This document shows, piece by piece, positions 1-7,441 of a DNA stretch of 64,000 bases. Source of the stretch: Deinococcus sp. Arct2-2 (GTDB taxonomy: Bacteria > Deinococcota > Deinococci > Deinococcales > Deinococcaceae); the NCBI RefSeq assembly GCF_004801315.1, contig NZ_SSNW01000011.1, positions 42,653-106,652 on the forward strand. Reading direction: 5' to 3'. The notes under the pieces are model-generated. The model was not told the origin of the DNA. It made no database searches and worked only from the letters and a program-made list of their open reading frames with translations. The number at the start of each line of letters is the position of its first letter. Position 1 is the stretch's first letter. The translations under genes and the position numbers were made by a program.

Positions 1-424
1 CAGGTTTGCTCTCCGCAATTCGAATAGACCCATACGTTTGATTGAAACGGTCGAGGAAGGTTGGAATAGCTCTCTCGTCGTAGGCCTCTGTCCATAGACG
101 TTGTGGCCCTTTACGGGTAGCCCTATTCAAAGGCTTCAACAACTCTTCAATCTCTTTGACCATCAACCGAACAATCTCAGCATCAATGGCTGGCCACAAA
201 GCCTGCAAAAGAGAATCCATGTAGGGGCGTACCCGAACACCCGCGTAGCCGTGGCTGGGATTTTGGAGAGCAATACCAATATTCACTCGTTCATCCCTGA
301 GTTCGTTAGGGACGTACTGGATGATGCGCATGTATGTCCGTTCGCCCCAAAGAGCAGGTAAGCCCTCCACGGCGATGACTTCGCGCGGCTGGATAAGAGA
401 AGTGGTTGGGGGTACATGCGTCAT
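1..424 (-). CDS. DUF3037 family protein, C-terminus outside window
   Basis: Open on the minus strand from an ATG at 424 to the window edge; I translated 141 codons by hand with no stop. The start overlaps the stop of the HipA-like gene (ATGA at 421-424), so the two are translationally coupled. Visible features are an early YMRIIQYVPNELRDERVNIGI segment, whose Arg-X-X-X-Tyr and ERVNIG pattern is typical of DUF3037, and a charged helical middle (MVKEIEELLKPLN). DUF3037 proteins are commonly encoded next to HipA-like kinases of the HipA_2 type, exactly as here. The molecular function is unknown. Confidence 0.72.
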   Translation of the reverse strand, partial: MTHVPPTTSLIQPREVIAVEGLPALWGERTYMRIIQYVPNELRDERVNIGIALQNPSHGYAGVRVRPYMDSLLQALWPAIDAEIVRLMVKEIEELLKPLNRATRKGPQRLWTEAYDERAIPTFLDRFNQTYGSIRIAESKP

Positions 425-1347
425 ACTTTCACCAGAGCGTGGGCGTGAACAGAAGAATAGTGGCTAGTTATGATTCTAGCGTACCTGGCGATTCTCGCCG
501 TGAGGGCACTCACAAGCTGGGCTAATTCATGGGTGTTGGTAAAACCCAACCATGAAGCGGGAACCTCTTGAACAATTGAGTTTACATCCCCCACAGTGAG
601 GCGCTGAAGACTACTCAGATGGGCCAGTACCTCGGCTTGATCATAAAAGTTTATCAACGCCAATGTTTTGAAGATCCCAAAGACCTCATCAGGCCAAGCG
701 CCAATGCTATTCGGCCAGACAGGTGGGATTTTGTTGTCCCACTTTGCTCCAAAACAATAGCCATGGTCTATCAAGGTCATGAGTATGCCAGTGCCATTTG
801 GATTGGGCCTGAATAGAAGATTTCCGGGATTTTCGTTGGCTATATCCCTCATCGGAATAGATCGATCCCAATTCGCCGTTGCCGAATCCAAGGCAACCGC
901 TTGATTGGCTGTAGAGGGATTAACGCACTTTGCCCTAAGCTCGGCGCGAAGGAGAGGAGAAAAGTAATTTTCTAGTGTTTGTGAGCCAGGATAGTACTTC
1001 ACAGCAAAGTGTTCTCCCGCTGTAAATGAGCCATGGTTCGCATCTCGAAGCTCGGGGTAGTCGTTGAGAAATTCCTCATCGACTAGCATGATCCCAACCT
1101 CACCTACGCTAAAGCCAGCGGCCTCCGCAAGGCGACTGCCTACATAGTCGTTGAACGCAGCTTGGTCACCAGGAATCTCCCCTGGCCCATTTCCCTGCCC
1201 ACTATTCAACGACTTAACAATCCATCCTTGCGGCAGAGTGGAAGCATCCACAACTAACTGAGCTTTGGAGGAGCCAGGCATTTTCACGCCGTTGTAGATG
1301 GACGCGGTCAAAAACCGTCTCGGTGGGATGAGCAGATGTCTTGTCAT
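421..1347 (-). CDS. HipA-like kinase (HipA_2 type)
   Basis: 308 aa with a strong ribosome binding site (AAAGGAGA, 3 nt before ATG). Kinase-like motifs appear in order: a glycine-rich NSGQGNGPGEIPGDQAAFNDY near residues 45-65, a beta strand with Lys (EHFAVKYY, about residue 113), a catalytic-loop-like TANWDRSIPMRD followed by ENPGNLLF (about 157-178), and a metal-binding IDHG (about 193) standing where DFG would be. The family is the shorter HipA_2 group, not classical HipA with an HTH HipB partner. No HipB-like antitoxin is adjacent; the partner is the overlapping DUF3037 gene. A toxin or signalling kinase role is inferred, not shown. Confidence 0.72.
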   Translation of the reverse strand: MTRHLLIPPRRFLTASIYNGVKMPGSSKAQLVVDASTLPQGWIVKSLNSGQGNGPGEIPGDQAAFNDYVGSRLAEAAGFSVGEVGIMLVDEEFLNDYPELRDANHGSFTAGEHFAVKYYPGSQTLENYFSPLLRAELRAKCVNPSTANQAVALDSATANWDRSIPMRDIANENPGNLLFRPNPNGTGILMTLIDHGYCFGAKWDNKIPPVWPNSIGAWPDEVFGIFKTLALINFYDQAEVLAHLSSLQRLTVGDVNSIVQEVPASWLGFTNTHELAQLVSALTARIARYARIITSHYSSVHAHALVKV

Positions 1348-1445
1348 ATGTCTCCTTTTAAACCCTCAGCCCCAGCACACGCCCAACACCGCTCTGCCAG
1401 TAGTTCACCCTGTCAACTATCAGTAGACATCGCTAGAGATCCCGG

Positions 1446-1886
1446 TCATAGGTGCAGGCGTGCAGCAATTCTGATGAGCTTCTCGTCGGGGCCATCAATC
1501 ACGCATTTGTAGCTTCCAGCGTGAACGACCAGCTTCGAGTTCGGGTAAAAGAAGAAGAGGAGAAAGACGAGGGCGAGGGCAAACGAAGCAAGCCCACCGC
1601 TCCTCGGATTGTTGGCAATGGCGTCTGGTAAGACATAGCTGTAGGCGTAGAGGGCAACCAATGAATCAGCTACACCACTCAGACCAAAAGCCACGAAAAA
1701 AATGGCAAGGGCCAACAGCCAGTAATTGCGGAAGATTCTGTACTCAACGGCTTCAATAGCCGATTTCTTGATGGTGCACTCGTAGCTCCCGCGCCCAAAT
1801 GAAATCAGTTCGATGGCGTCTGTGAACGTGAATCCTCTTTGGCCGTTGTAGGACACCTGAGCGATGATGTGTGAATTGCTGGTCAT
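1446..1886 (-). CDS. Two-TM membrane protein of unknown function
   Basis: 146 aa from the ATG at 1886, chosen over an in-frame start 16 codons upstream because CAAGGAGATGTC sits directly before it. The N-terminal ~50 residues are soluble and strand-rich (a bPH-like look: QRGFTFTDAIELISFGRGSYECTIKKSAIEAVEY). Hydrophobic segments follow at about residues 56-80 and 96-117, then a short soluble tail. The order soluble domain, two helices, tail suggests a membrane-anchored small domain. No function can be assigned; it lies in the minus-strand cargo region left of the phage repressor. Confidence 0.65.
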   Translation of the reverse strand: MTSNSHIIAQVSYNGQRGFTFTDAIELISFGRGSYECTIKKSAIEAVEYRIFRNYWLLALAIFFVAFGLSGVADSLVALYAYSYVLPDAIANNPRSGGLASFALALVFLLFFFYPNSKLVVHAGSYKCVIDGPDEKLIRIAARLHL

Positions 1887-2060
1887 GACATCTCCTTGGG
1901 GTGATCCTCTTGGCCTATCACGTCTGATGCCCACGAGCGGGCAAGTTTGCCCAGCTCAGCCCCAGCGCACGTCCCTCGGTCATCGGCTACAACCACCCGA
2001 TCCGCATGGAAGGGAATCCCGTCACCTGAAAACAGCCCTCAGCGTCTGCAGGTGCCTTGA

Positions 2061-2477
2061 TCATTTGGGCAGGGTGATAGCCCCGAAGAGGGCCGTATGT
2101 GATGCTCGCGCGAGCTCTTCACCCTGCCCGGTACTACTCACGCTCAAAGTAACTAGGCCTGGGACTTCAGTACAGGTCCAAAGACTGCTGGTGCTGTTGT
2201 TAACCGGCGTAAGACCCCCGAACACCCCTGAGTAAGCGGTGGGGGTGCTGGTCACGGTCAAACTTGTGGCCGTGCGATTGGCAACCATGTAGAGAGGCCA
2301 GATCGTTGCCCCGCCCAATGAGGCAGGCCGCAGCGAGGGAGCCACCCGCGCCACTTCATCCAAAGCGGCAGCACAAGTCCCCCTGTAGGCCTGCTGATCG
2401 GTATACGTAGGCGTTCCCGTCACAGTGGGGGCGCAGCTGGCAAGGGCCAGCAGAGGCACAATCAGTAGCTTTTTCAT
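2061..2477 (-). CDS. Predicted lipoprotein
   Basis: 138 aa starting MKKLLIVPLLALASCAP: a type II signal peptide with lipobox LASC (acyl-Cys at residue 15). GAGGAG lies 5-8 nt before the ATG at 2477. The mature part is Thr/Ser/Val-rich with no domain I recognise; two further Cys (TCAAAL, WTCTE) could form a disulfide. It follows the S24 peptidase gene by 8 nt, so it probably belongs to the repressor operon and could be expressed in the lysogen. Lipoproteins in lysogen operons sometimes act in superinfection exclusion; that role here is only a guess. Confidence 0.7.
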   Translation of the reverse strand: MKKLLIVPLLALASCAPTVTGTPTYTDQQAYRGTCAAALDEVARVAPSLRPASLGGATIWPLYMVANRTATSLTVTSTPTAYSGVFGGLTPVNNSTSSLWTCTEVPGLVTLSVSSTGQGEELARASHTALFGAITLPK

Positions 2478-2485
2478 AGTTCTCC

Positions 2486-2947
2486 TCATCCCACCCATTG
2501 CACGCTGTACGGCCCCAAGTACACGGCATAGATGCGCCCCAGTGGCCGGATGTCTGCCAGCTGTGTGATCGGCTCCACGTCTTTGTTATCGCTGACCAGC
2601 GCAGGGCGCCCGCGTACCGTGTCCCGGCGCTTGGCAATAATCCCGTGCGGCGTCAGAAAGGCACAGGGCCGGTGCGTACTGAACGCATCATTCGGATCCA
2701 CCAAGACAATGCTGCGGTCTGGAATCGTCGGGGCCATGCTGCCACCAATTACGAAAAATGCTTGAGTTCCAGGTCGCCGCTGGGTAGGAGTGAGGCGCAG
2801 GCCACGCCGCCCGGCGAACGTCCACACATCGTCTGTCGTGCCTGCATCCGCTGGGCTGGCATAGATCAGACCGGAAACCTTGAGGGGTCTTTTGTGTGGG
2901 GCAGAATTGAAGGGTGTGATTAGAGGCGAGAGAGTCAAGGTGGGCAC
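2486..2947 (-). CDS. Stand-alone S24 (LexA/UmuD-like) peptidase domain protein
   Basis: 153 aa, GTG start at 2947 preceded by AAGGAGA. It has no HTH. The core is GGSMAPTIPDRSIVLVDP, with nucleophile Ser70 in the GxSM motif, and HGIIAKRRD, with general-base Lys106. A candidate Ala35-Gly36 scissile bond lies 34 residues before Ser70, as Gly85 to Ser119 in E. coli LexA; Ser70 to Lys106 is 36 residues, against 37 in LexA. The catalytic apparatus and cleavage site therefore look intact. The start is 6 nt after the repressor stop, in the same operon. It could be cleaved under RecA activation, act on the repressor in trans, or be UmuD-like. Confidence 0.82.
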   Translation of the reverse strand: MPTLTLSPLITPFNSAPHKRPLKVSGLIYASPADAGTTDDVWTFAGRRGLRLTPTQRRPGTQAFFVIGGSMAPTIPDRSIVLVDPNDAFSTHRPCAFLTPHGIIAKRRDTVRGRPALVSDNKDVEPITQLADIRPLGRIYAVYLGPYSVQWVG

Positions 2948-2953
2948 TTCTCC

Positions 2954-3649
2954 TTAGTTCAGTTGGTCAGGGCGATAGTCGCTGGCGACTCGAGTAATGC
3001 GGCCAAGAACTACCGCGTCGGAAATAGGGATCAATTCACGAGCAAGTGCAGGGTTATCAGCAGTAAAGAAGGCCACGCCACCCAGCACCTCGTAACGGCG
3101 CAGGAGCACGCGCCCCTGGTGTTGGATAGCGTAGCCTTGCCTTTCTTCAAGTTGGGTCAAATCGGTGCGAAGAAATACCGCGTCGCCGGGGTGGATACTC
3201 CGGCCACCGGGACGTTCCATGTCGGTGTTGTCAGCCAGGACAATGAGCAGCTTCGTTGGGTCTTCGCCTGCGTCCAGTTCGAACCCTTCGTAGCTGTGCA
3301 GGGTGGGCGTGGGCTGCGCGATGCTGGAGAGCAGGTAGACGGGCATTTCCTCGTCAGCTGCACCCACTGGGGTGAGCTCAGTAATGCCGAGGTCAACGCC
3401 TAGCGCGTGCTGCATATCAATCAATGTCCAGTCGAGCGCGCGTGCTAAGGCAACAACTTTGCCAAAACCAGCATTATTGAGATCAACCTTGCCACGTTCG
3501 ACATCACTTACCCACGCTTGAGTCATCAGGTCGCCTGTAGCAGCCACGATGTCTTCTTGCCCTTTGCCCAGCTCCAAACGGCGCATTTTCAACCTCAGCG
3601 CCCATGAGGGCGGGGCTGTCTTCGTTGGTTTTGCCTTTGGGGTCGCCAT
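2954..3649 (-). CDS. Prophage repressor: XRE HTH plus degenerate S24 domain
   Basis: 231 aa if started at MATPKAKPTK (3649); the frame stays open 24 codons further, but that extension would cover the operators. HTH: WALRLKMRRLELGKGQEDIVAA through QAWVSDVERGKVD, classic XRE. The C-terminal half aligns with S24 repressors (HPGDAVFLRTD, LRRYEV, ADNPALARELIP), but the GDSM serine is replaced (ADNTDMER) and the lysine position reads LLRRY. Self-cleavage therefore looks lost, while the next gene carries the intact residues. It is presumably the lysogenic (CI-like) repressor acting at the operators upstream. No Shine-Dalgarno is visible at this start. Confidence 0.82.
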   Translation of the reverse strand: MATPKAKPTKTAPPSWALRLKMRRLELGKGQEDIVAATGDLMTQAWVSDVERGKVDLNNAGFGKVVALARALDWTLIDMQHALGVDLGITELTPVGAADEEMPVYLLSSIAQPTPTLHSYEGFELDAGEDPTKLLIVLADNTDMERPGGRSIHPGDAVFLRTDLTQLEERQGYAIQHQGRVLLRRYEVLGGVAFFTADNPALARELIPISDAVVLGRITRVASDYRPDQLN

Positions 3650-3658
3650 ATGGGTAAG

Positions 3659-3695
3659 TGCGTACATACTGAACGTACTACGCTCAATGTACGGA
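3659..3695. promoter_or_regulatory. Repressor-promoter operator pair
   Basis: A strong half site CAATGTACGGA (3685-3695) matches the arm of the perfect operator at 3748-3770; its partner half contains CGTAC (3674-3678), shifted by one base. A second weaker site has CGTAC (3661-3665) and GTACT (3675-3679) with the same 9-bp gap as the perfect operator. Both lie just upstream of the repressor start, where its promoter must be (TTGAGC on the minus strand inside the first site). This suggests repressor autoregulation. Confidence 0.6.
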
Positions 3696-3747
3696 TTTAG
3701 TTGCAGAACGTCTAAAGACACATCCGTGTAGACAGGTTTTACCGATG

Positions 3748-3784
3748 TCCGTACATTGACAATGTACGGATAAACTTATATTCT
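3748..3784 (+). promoter_or_regulatory. Early promoter with palindromic operator
   Basis: A 23-bp operator at 3748-3770 has perfect arms TCCGTACATTG and CAATGTACGGA around one central base. It contains the -35 TTGACA (3756-3761); 17 bp later comes -10 TATTCT (3779-3784), and the ATG of the Cro-like gene is 6 nt beyond at 3791. The transcript is therefore expected to be leaderless, and repressor bound at the palindrome would block sigma contact. Confidence 0.78.
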
Positions 3785-3790
3785 GGCAAT

Positions 3791-4024
3791 ATGCGAATGA
3801 GCGAAATCAAACGACTACGAGAGGAGCGGGGTTTGTCGCGTGACGAACTGGCCGCAAAATCTGGCGTCTCCTCGTTGACTATTCGTGCTCACGAGCTGGG
3901 CAACGTCAATGGCACGGAAACTAAGACTGCAGAGGCCATTGCTTTGGCGCTTAGCGTATCCGTCCAGGCTCTTTTTTTTCCTGTCAATATAAACACATCC
4001 ATACAAACGGACAAATCCGCATGA
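3791..4024 (+). CDS. Cro-like XRE HTH protein
   Basis: 77 aa. A full XRE helix-turn-helix spans residues 3-60 (IKRLREERGLSRDELAAKSG, then SSLTIRAHELGN and TKTAEAIALALSVSVQALFF). It is the first gene of the rightward early operon, divergent from the repressor across shared operators, the position of cro or an early activator. The start codon is 6 nt after the -10 box, so no ribosome binding site is expected. The stop overlaps the next start (ATGA). Whether it represses the leftward promoter or activates early genes cannot be told from sequence. Confidence 0.85.
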   Translation: MRMSEIKRLREERGLSRDELAAKSGVSSLTIRAHELGNVNGTETKTAEAIALALSVSVQALFFPVNINTSIQTDKSA

Positions 4025-4194
4025 CTCTCCCCGTCCCACCCACCGTCACCGTTACCCATGACCCGGCACGCAACGCCCTGGTGCGCCGCTTGCTGGCAGG
4101 TGCTCTCCCCTGCCCCATGTCCGACAACGCCAACCCCACTCCCACCGCGCCCGCCGAGGCACGTCACGAGCAGCCCGCCCAGAAGACGGGCTGA
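4021..4194 (+). CDS. Small hypothetical protein (57 aa)
   Basis: The reading frame starts at the ATG inside the ATGA overlap with the Cro-like gene and ends at TGA 4192-4194. The N-terminal half has a plausible helix (DPARNALVRRLLAGALP); the rest is Pro/Ala/Glu-rich and probably disordered. Support comes from the translational coupling, a habit of this operon, and not from any recognised domain. Confidence 0.45.
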   Translation: MTLPVPPTVTVTHDPARNALVRRLLAGALPCPMSDNANPTPTAPAEARHEQPAQKTG

Positions 4195-4396
4195 CCTGAT
4201 TCACAACTTCTAGACCTGCCGACTCCACCCGCCTGAGAAACGAGGAGTCGTAGCAGGAAGCCCAAGTAGCTGGAGGGGTTCTTTTGTATCTTGCCCGCCC
4301 GACCGTTAAAGGAACGCAAATTACAGACCACACGGTTCTAACGCTGTGCGGCGCGGTTTGCGTTGTCTCCAGCTCTGTCTGAAACGCCATGAAAAC

Positions 4397-4420
4397 GCCC
4401 CCGGAGACAAGGCCGGGGGC
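4397..4420 (+). terminator. Leader hairpin before 149-aa gene
   Basis: Perfect 8-bp inverted repeat GCCCCCGG / CCGGGGGC with an 8-nt loop, 14 nt before the start at 4435. No U-tract follows; an AAAGGGAGAAAGG purine stretch (the ribosome binding site) does. It may be an attenuator or mRNA stabiliser in place of a full terminator. Bases 4195-4396 show no gene I can support. Confidence 0.4.
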
Positions 4421-4434
4421 AAAGGGAGAAAGGA

Positions 4435-4884
4435 ATGACTAGCCAGAGTGTACCGCAATCCCATCTCCAGAGCCACCTTCTCCTGACGGCCCAAGCCGAG
4501 AAGTGCGCCCACTGTGGCCGCCCGCTGATTCGCCCTGGCACAGTCGTGCCCTACCTCGGTGTACTGGGCCCAGAGTGCAAGACCAAATTCACCGCCTTGC
4601 TGATGCTGGTGGCTGAAGTGGAATTGCTGCAATTCAATGTTGATGATGAAGGCAGCCAACGTCTGGCACACGGCATTGCGGGTACCCTCACGCGCATCGG
4701 CTTTGAAGTCAGGAAGCGAGTTGACGTACGGAAGGGCATTTTGTGGCTGGACGTCAGCAGCCGCAGGGCCACCAAACGCGGGAACGACATGGTGAAGACG
4801 TGGGAGCAGGTTCGCGCTGAATTCGAGCAGCGTCTTCAACTCGCGGCGGCTGAGCGTGAACTCCACTCTGGGGCGTCGGCATGA
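4435..4884 (+). CDS. Phage early protein with zinc-ribbon-like N-terminus
   Basis: 149 aa with a good ribosome binding site (GGGAGAAAGGA). Residues 20-50 contain KCAHCGRPL and GVLGPECKTK, a CxxC plus a single Cys, with HLQSHLL upstream, suggesting one bound Zn. The C-terminal half is charged and helical (WEQVRAEFEQRLQLAAAERE). Unknown function; early-operon position suggests a regulatory or nucleic-acid role. It couples by ATGA to a 39-aa membrane peptide. Confidence 0.72.
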   Translation: MTSQSVPQSHLQSHLLLTAQAEKCAHCGRPLIRPGTVVPYLGVLGPECKTKFTALLMLVAEVELLQFNVDDEGSQRLAHGIAGTLTRIGFEVRKRVDVRKGILWLDVSSRRATKRGNDMVKTWEQVRAEFEQRLQLAAAERELHSGASA

Positions 4885-5000
4885 GCTTGCGTTCCCCTCT
4901 GATCCAGATGGCCTTCACCGTGGCACTGACTCAGCCCGTGGTGGGCTGGGTTGTGGGCCTGACCGCCCTGGTGAGCACGGTTGTGGCGGTCCTGGCATGA
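4881..5000 (+). CDS. Small single-TM protein (39 aa)
   Basis: The reading frame lies between two ATGA overlaps (4881-4884 and 4997-5000). After a basic start (MSLRSPLIQM) residues 11-38 are one hydrophobic helix (AFTVALTQPVVGWVVGLTAL and on). The double coupling and clear membrane helix support a real gene. Function unknown. Confidence 0.5.
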   Translation: MSLRSPLIQMAFTVALTQPVVGWVVGLTALVSTVVAVLA

Positions 5001-5302
5001 CCCGCGCCAACTGCCCCGACTGCGACGGCGTCGGCACGCTCTACGCCGGAGAAGACAACGCTCCCCTCGCCTGCCTCTACTGCAACGGCACCGGACAGGC
5101 CACCGTGTACCAAGCGCCCTTCTCCATCCCCGTCTACAGCGCCGCACCTGTCGCCCATGTCGAACACGACCCCAGCAACACCGAGCGCCCCGCCCGTATC
5201 TACGTTCCCGGCGCGACGATCAATCTGAATCTGGCTGAACTCAGTGAGCTGATTCACGCCTGCCAGACGCTGCGGGAAAGCTTGAAGGCCGGGGCACTGT
5301 GA
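4997..5302 (+). CDS. DnaJ-type zinc-finger protein (101 aa)
   Basis: Two CxxCxGxG-like repeats, CPDCDGVGTL near residue 6 and CLYCNGTGQA near residue 30, match the half-finger pattern of the DnaJ cysteine-rich domain and would bind one Zn. The second half is unrelated to DnaJ; there is no J domain. The start is the ATG within the overlap, not the longer upstream frame. Such mini zinc-finger proteins are frequent in phage early operons; the role is unknown. Confidence 0.72.
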   Translation: MTRANCPDCDGVGTLYAGEDNAPLACLYCNGTGQATVYQAPFSIPVYSAAPVAHVEHDPSNTERPARIYVPGATINLNLAELSELIHACQTLRESLKAGAL

Positions 5303-5511
5303 TGCACCGTCGCCGCACTGACGCGCCCTCGCCGTCTGTCGACGAGTTGCGGGGCTACCTGTACGCCGAGCACCGCGACATCCAGAACCGGCACGCCGAT
5401 TTCATGGGCACGCCTGATGAACCCCAGCGTGAGTTTCTGGCCCGGCAACTCCGAATCTCTAACGAAATGCGCCACAACCTGCTGGTCAGCCTCTCGGAGT
5501 GTGCCCAATGA
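5302..5511 (+). CDS. Small hypothetical early protein (69 aa)
   Basis: Mostly helical and charged (VDELRGYLYAEHRDIQNRHADF, EFLARQLRISNEMRHNLLVS). The ATG at 5302 overlaps the previous stop; a GTG one codon earlier is an equal alternative. No domain recognised. Part of the overlapping early operon. Confidence 0.6.
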   Translation: MHRRRTDAPSPSVDELRGYLYAEHRDIQNRHADFMGTPDEPQREFLARQLRISNEMRHNLLVSLSECAQ

Positions 5512-5597
5512 AAAACCTGCTGTTGACACCCGTGTTCGTCTTGCTGGTGCTCGCCTCGGCGGCCAAGAAGCGCCTGAACCGGAAGGCCCGCGCATGA
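5508..5597 (+). CDS. Tiny membrane peptide (29 aa)
   Basis: MKNLLLTPVFVLLVLASAAK is followed by a basic tail (KRLNRKARA): one hydrophobic segment and a positively charged end. It is bracketed by ATGA overlaps on both sides (5508-5511 and 5594-5597), which is the main support. Confidence 0.42.
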   Translation: MKNLLLTPVFVLLVLASAAKKRLNRKARA

Positions 5598-5773
5598 TTC
5601 GCGCCCTGATCTGCCTTGCCTGCTACATCGGAGCCTACCGCCTGATTCCTAACCTGACGCCCGACGCCAGCAGCGGCGTGCGGCTCCTGTTTGGCCTGCT
5701 GACGATCCTGGCGGTGACCTGCTTGGTCAGCCTGATTTTCCAACTCATTGATGATTCGGAGGAACGCGCATGA
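5594..5773 (+). CDS. Small two-TM membrane protein (59 aa)
   Basis: Starts [20 protein letters not shown]; hydrophobic helices lie at about residues 1-18 and 30-52, with an acidic tail DDSEERA. The start overlaps the previous stop and the stop overlaps the Bet start. Function unknown. Confidence 0.6.
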   Translation: MIRALICLACYIGAYRLIPNLTPDASSGVRLLFGLLTILAVTCLVSLIFQLIDDSEERA

Positions 5774-6969
5774 CGGCATCACAGATTCAACCTGCCCAGA
5801 CCATGCCGCTGGCCCAGTTCACCGACTTCAGCCGCGAGCAATTGGAACTGATCAAAACCCAGATTGCCCCCGGTGCCAGTGACGGCGAGCTGGCCCTGTT
5901 TGTGGAGCAATGCAAACGCACGGGCCTCGATCCCTTCAGTCGCCAAATCTACGCCGTCATGCGGGAATCGAACGTCAAGACCGGCAACCAATGGTCGAAG
6001 GTCACGAAAATGACCATCCAAGTCGCCATTGACGGCTTCCGGGTGATTGCCGAGCGGCACGGCCAGTATGCGGGCCGGGTGGGGCCGTTCTGGTGTGGCC
6101 CGGACGGCAAGTGGGTGGACGTGTGGCTGGACAAGGAACCGCCCGCTGCGGCCAAGGTGGGCGTGTTGCGCCGGGGCTTTGCGGAGCCGCTCTGGGCAGT
6201 AGCGCGGTTTGAAGCGTATGCCAGCCGCAACCGGGACGGGGTGCTGATGGGGTTGTGGCTGAAGATGCCGGACGTCATGATCGCCAAGTGCGCGGAAGCA
6301 CAGGCACTCCGGAGCGCGTTCCCCAATGATCTGTCTGGGCTATACACCGGGGATGAAATGGCGCAGGCGGATAACGCTAGCCCCGCTCCTGCCCCTCAGC
6401 CCAGCCGCACCGTAGACGTGACCCGTGAAGTGGCCCAGAGCGCAGGCGTTGAACCCAAGACGCCTGTTCAGGAAACCAAACCCGCACTGGATCCAGTCGC
6501 CGCCGAGTGGGAACGGAAGCGCAGCGAGATTCGCCAGATGTGGAAGGCCTGCAAAACCAAAGGTCTGGAAGATGCTCTTTCCCCCTTGGGTCTGCGCTAC
6601 CCGAACTGGCGCACCGATGACGACCAGGCCGACAGCCTGCGTTTCGACCTGATTCACCTGAGTGAAGGCGGGGAACTGAACGCCGTCTGGTACGGCGAGG
6701 AAGCTGCGCTCATGACTGCTGAAGCCATGCTCACCCCAGAGCAGCGGGGGCAATTGCAGGCCGTCGCCAAAGCCAGTGGCGCTGTCAGTAGTGTCGAGCG
6801 GTACGCGCTGTGGGGGTACATGTTCAACCACGCCACGCCCATCGCCACCAACAACCTGACTGAAGCGCAGGCCGTGTCGCTGCTGGACAGCTTCAGCGCC
6901 ATGAACCCCGATGAGCGTGCCCAGTGCCTCACCGAAGCCCGCGCCAAATTCAAGGTGGCTGCGTCGTGA
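5770..6969 (+). CDS. bet: RecT-family (Bet) single-strand annealing protein
   Basis: 399 aa. The N-terminal ~200 residues match the lambda Bet/RecT pattern: an acidic start to the core ([24 protein letters not shown]), [22 protein letters not shown], then [16 protein letters not shown] and [10 protein letters not shown]. The C-terminal half is a phage-specific extension. Bet binds single-stranded DNA and anneals complementary strands in phage recombination and replication, normally beside a 5'-3' exonuclease. No exonuclease is recognisable beside it; the next gene on this strand is a small CxxC protein. Family assignment is firm. Confidence 0.9.
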   Translation: MTASQIQPAQTMPLAQFTDFSREQLELIKTQIAPGASDGELALFVEQCKRTGLDPFSRQIYAVMRESNVKTGNQWSKVTKMTIQVAIDGFRVIAERHGQYAGRVGPFWCGPDGKWVDVWLDKEPPAAAKVGVLRRGFAEPLWAVARFEAYASRNRDGVLMGLWLKMPDVMIAKCAEAQALRSAFPNDLSGLYTGDEMAQADNASPAPAPQPSRTVDVTREVAQSAGVEPKTPVQETKPALDPVAAEWERKRSEIRQMWKACKTKGLEDALSPLGLRYPNWRTDDDQADSLRFDLIHLSEGGELNAVWYGEEAALMTAEAMLTPEQRGQLQAVAKASGAVSSVERYALWGYMFNHATPIATNNLTEAQAVSLLDSFSAMNPDERAQCLTEARAKFKVAAS

Positions 6970-7001
6970 TCCCTCTCCTGCTTTGGTCAGGGGTGTGGGG
7001 T

Positions 7002-7382
7002 CTAGCGGTACAGACCTACAACCACCTGCTGCCCAGCCTGGGGCGTGAAGTGCCGCTCAATCGGCTGGACGAAATACCAAGCGTCTCTCAAGACTGTGCC
7101 GAACCGTCGGGCTTTTCCTGCCGCCAGGGCTTGATCCAGCGCCGTTGCCAAGGGCTGAGCGTCCAGCGCGATCAAGCCGTGAATCTCCCAGCCTTCGGGC
7201 TGTACCCCTGTGGCACGCGCAATGGAGTACCCATCGAACCTGCTGAAATCGACCTCGACCCGGTGGGGAGTTTGAAGCAAGGTGAGACTTTTGCCATCGA
7301 AGCCGTCAATGCGGTAGTGGGGCACCGGGATGGTCTGCCCTTTGGGAAACGTTTTGCGGTGGATGGACAGCATACGAGTCAC
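7002..7382 (-). CDS. Minus-strand hypothetical protein within the replication operon
   Basis: 126 aa. The minus-strand translation has balanced protein-like composition with alternating strands and a helix (HRKTFPKGQTIPVPHYRIDG, ALATALDQALAAGKA-like middle), whereas the competing plus-strand frame (6966-7445) is Cys/Arg/Pro-scattered and looks like a shadow. It lies between bet and the CxxC gene, opposing the operon. It has no recognised domain and no clear ribosome binding site. Could be cargo inserted into the replication module. Confidence 0.55.
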   Translation of the reverse strand: MTRMLSIHRKTFPKGQTIPVPHYRIDGFDGKSLTLLQTPHRVEVDFSRFDGYSIARATGVQPEGWEIHGLIALDAQPLATALDQALAAGKARRFGTVLRDAWYFVQPIERHFTPQAGQQVVVGLYR

Positions 7383-7441
7383 GCTAGCGCCTTCCCCCTG
7401 GGTCGAAATGAATGCCTCTCCGTTCTGTTAAGGGGGATGGC

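Noticed and set aside
2944..3403. Plus-strand frames opposing the repressor and S24 genes
   Set aside because: Antisense to two clearly recognisable proteins; no start signals.
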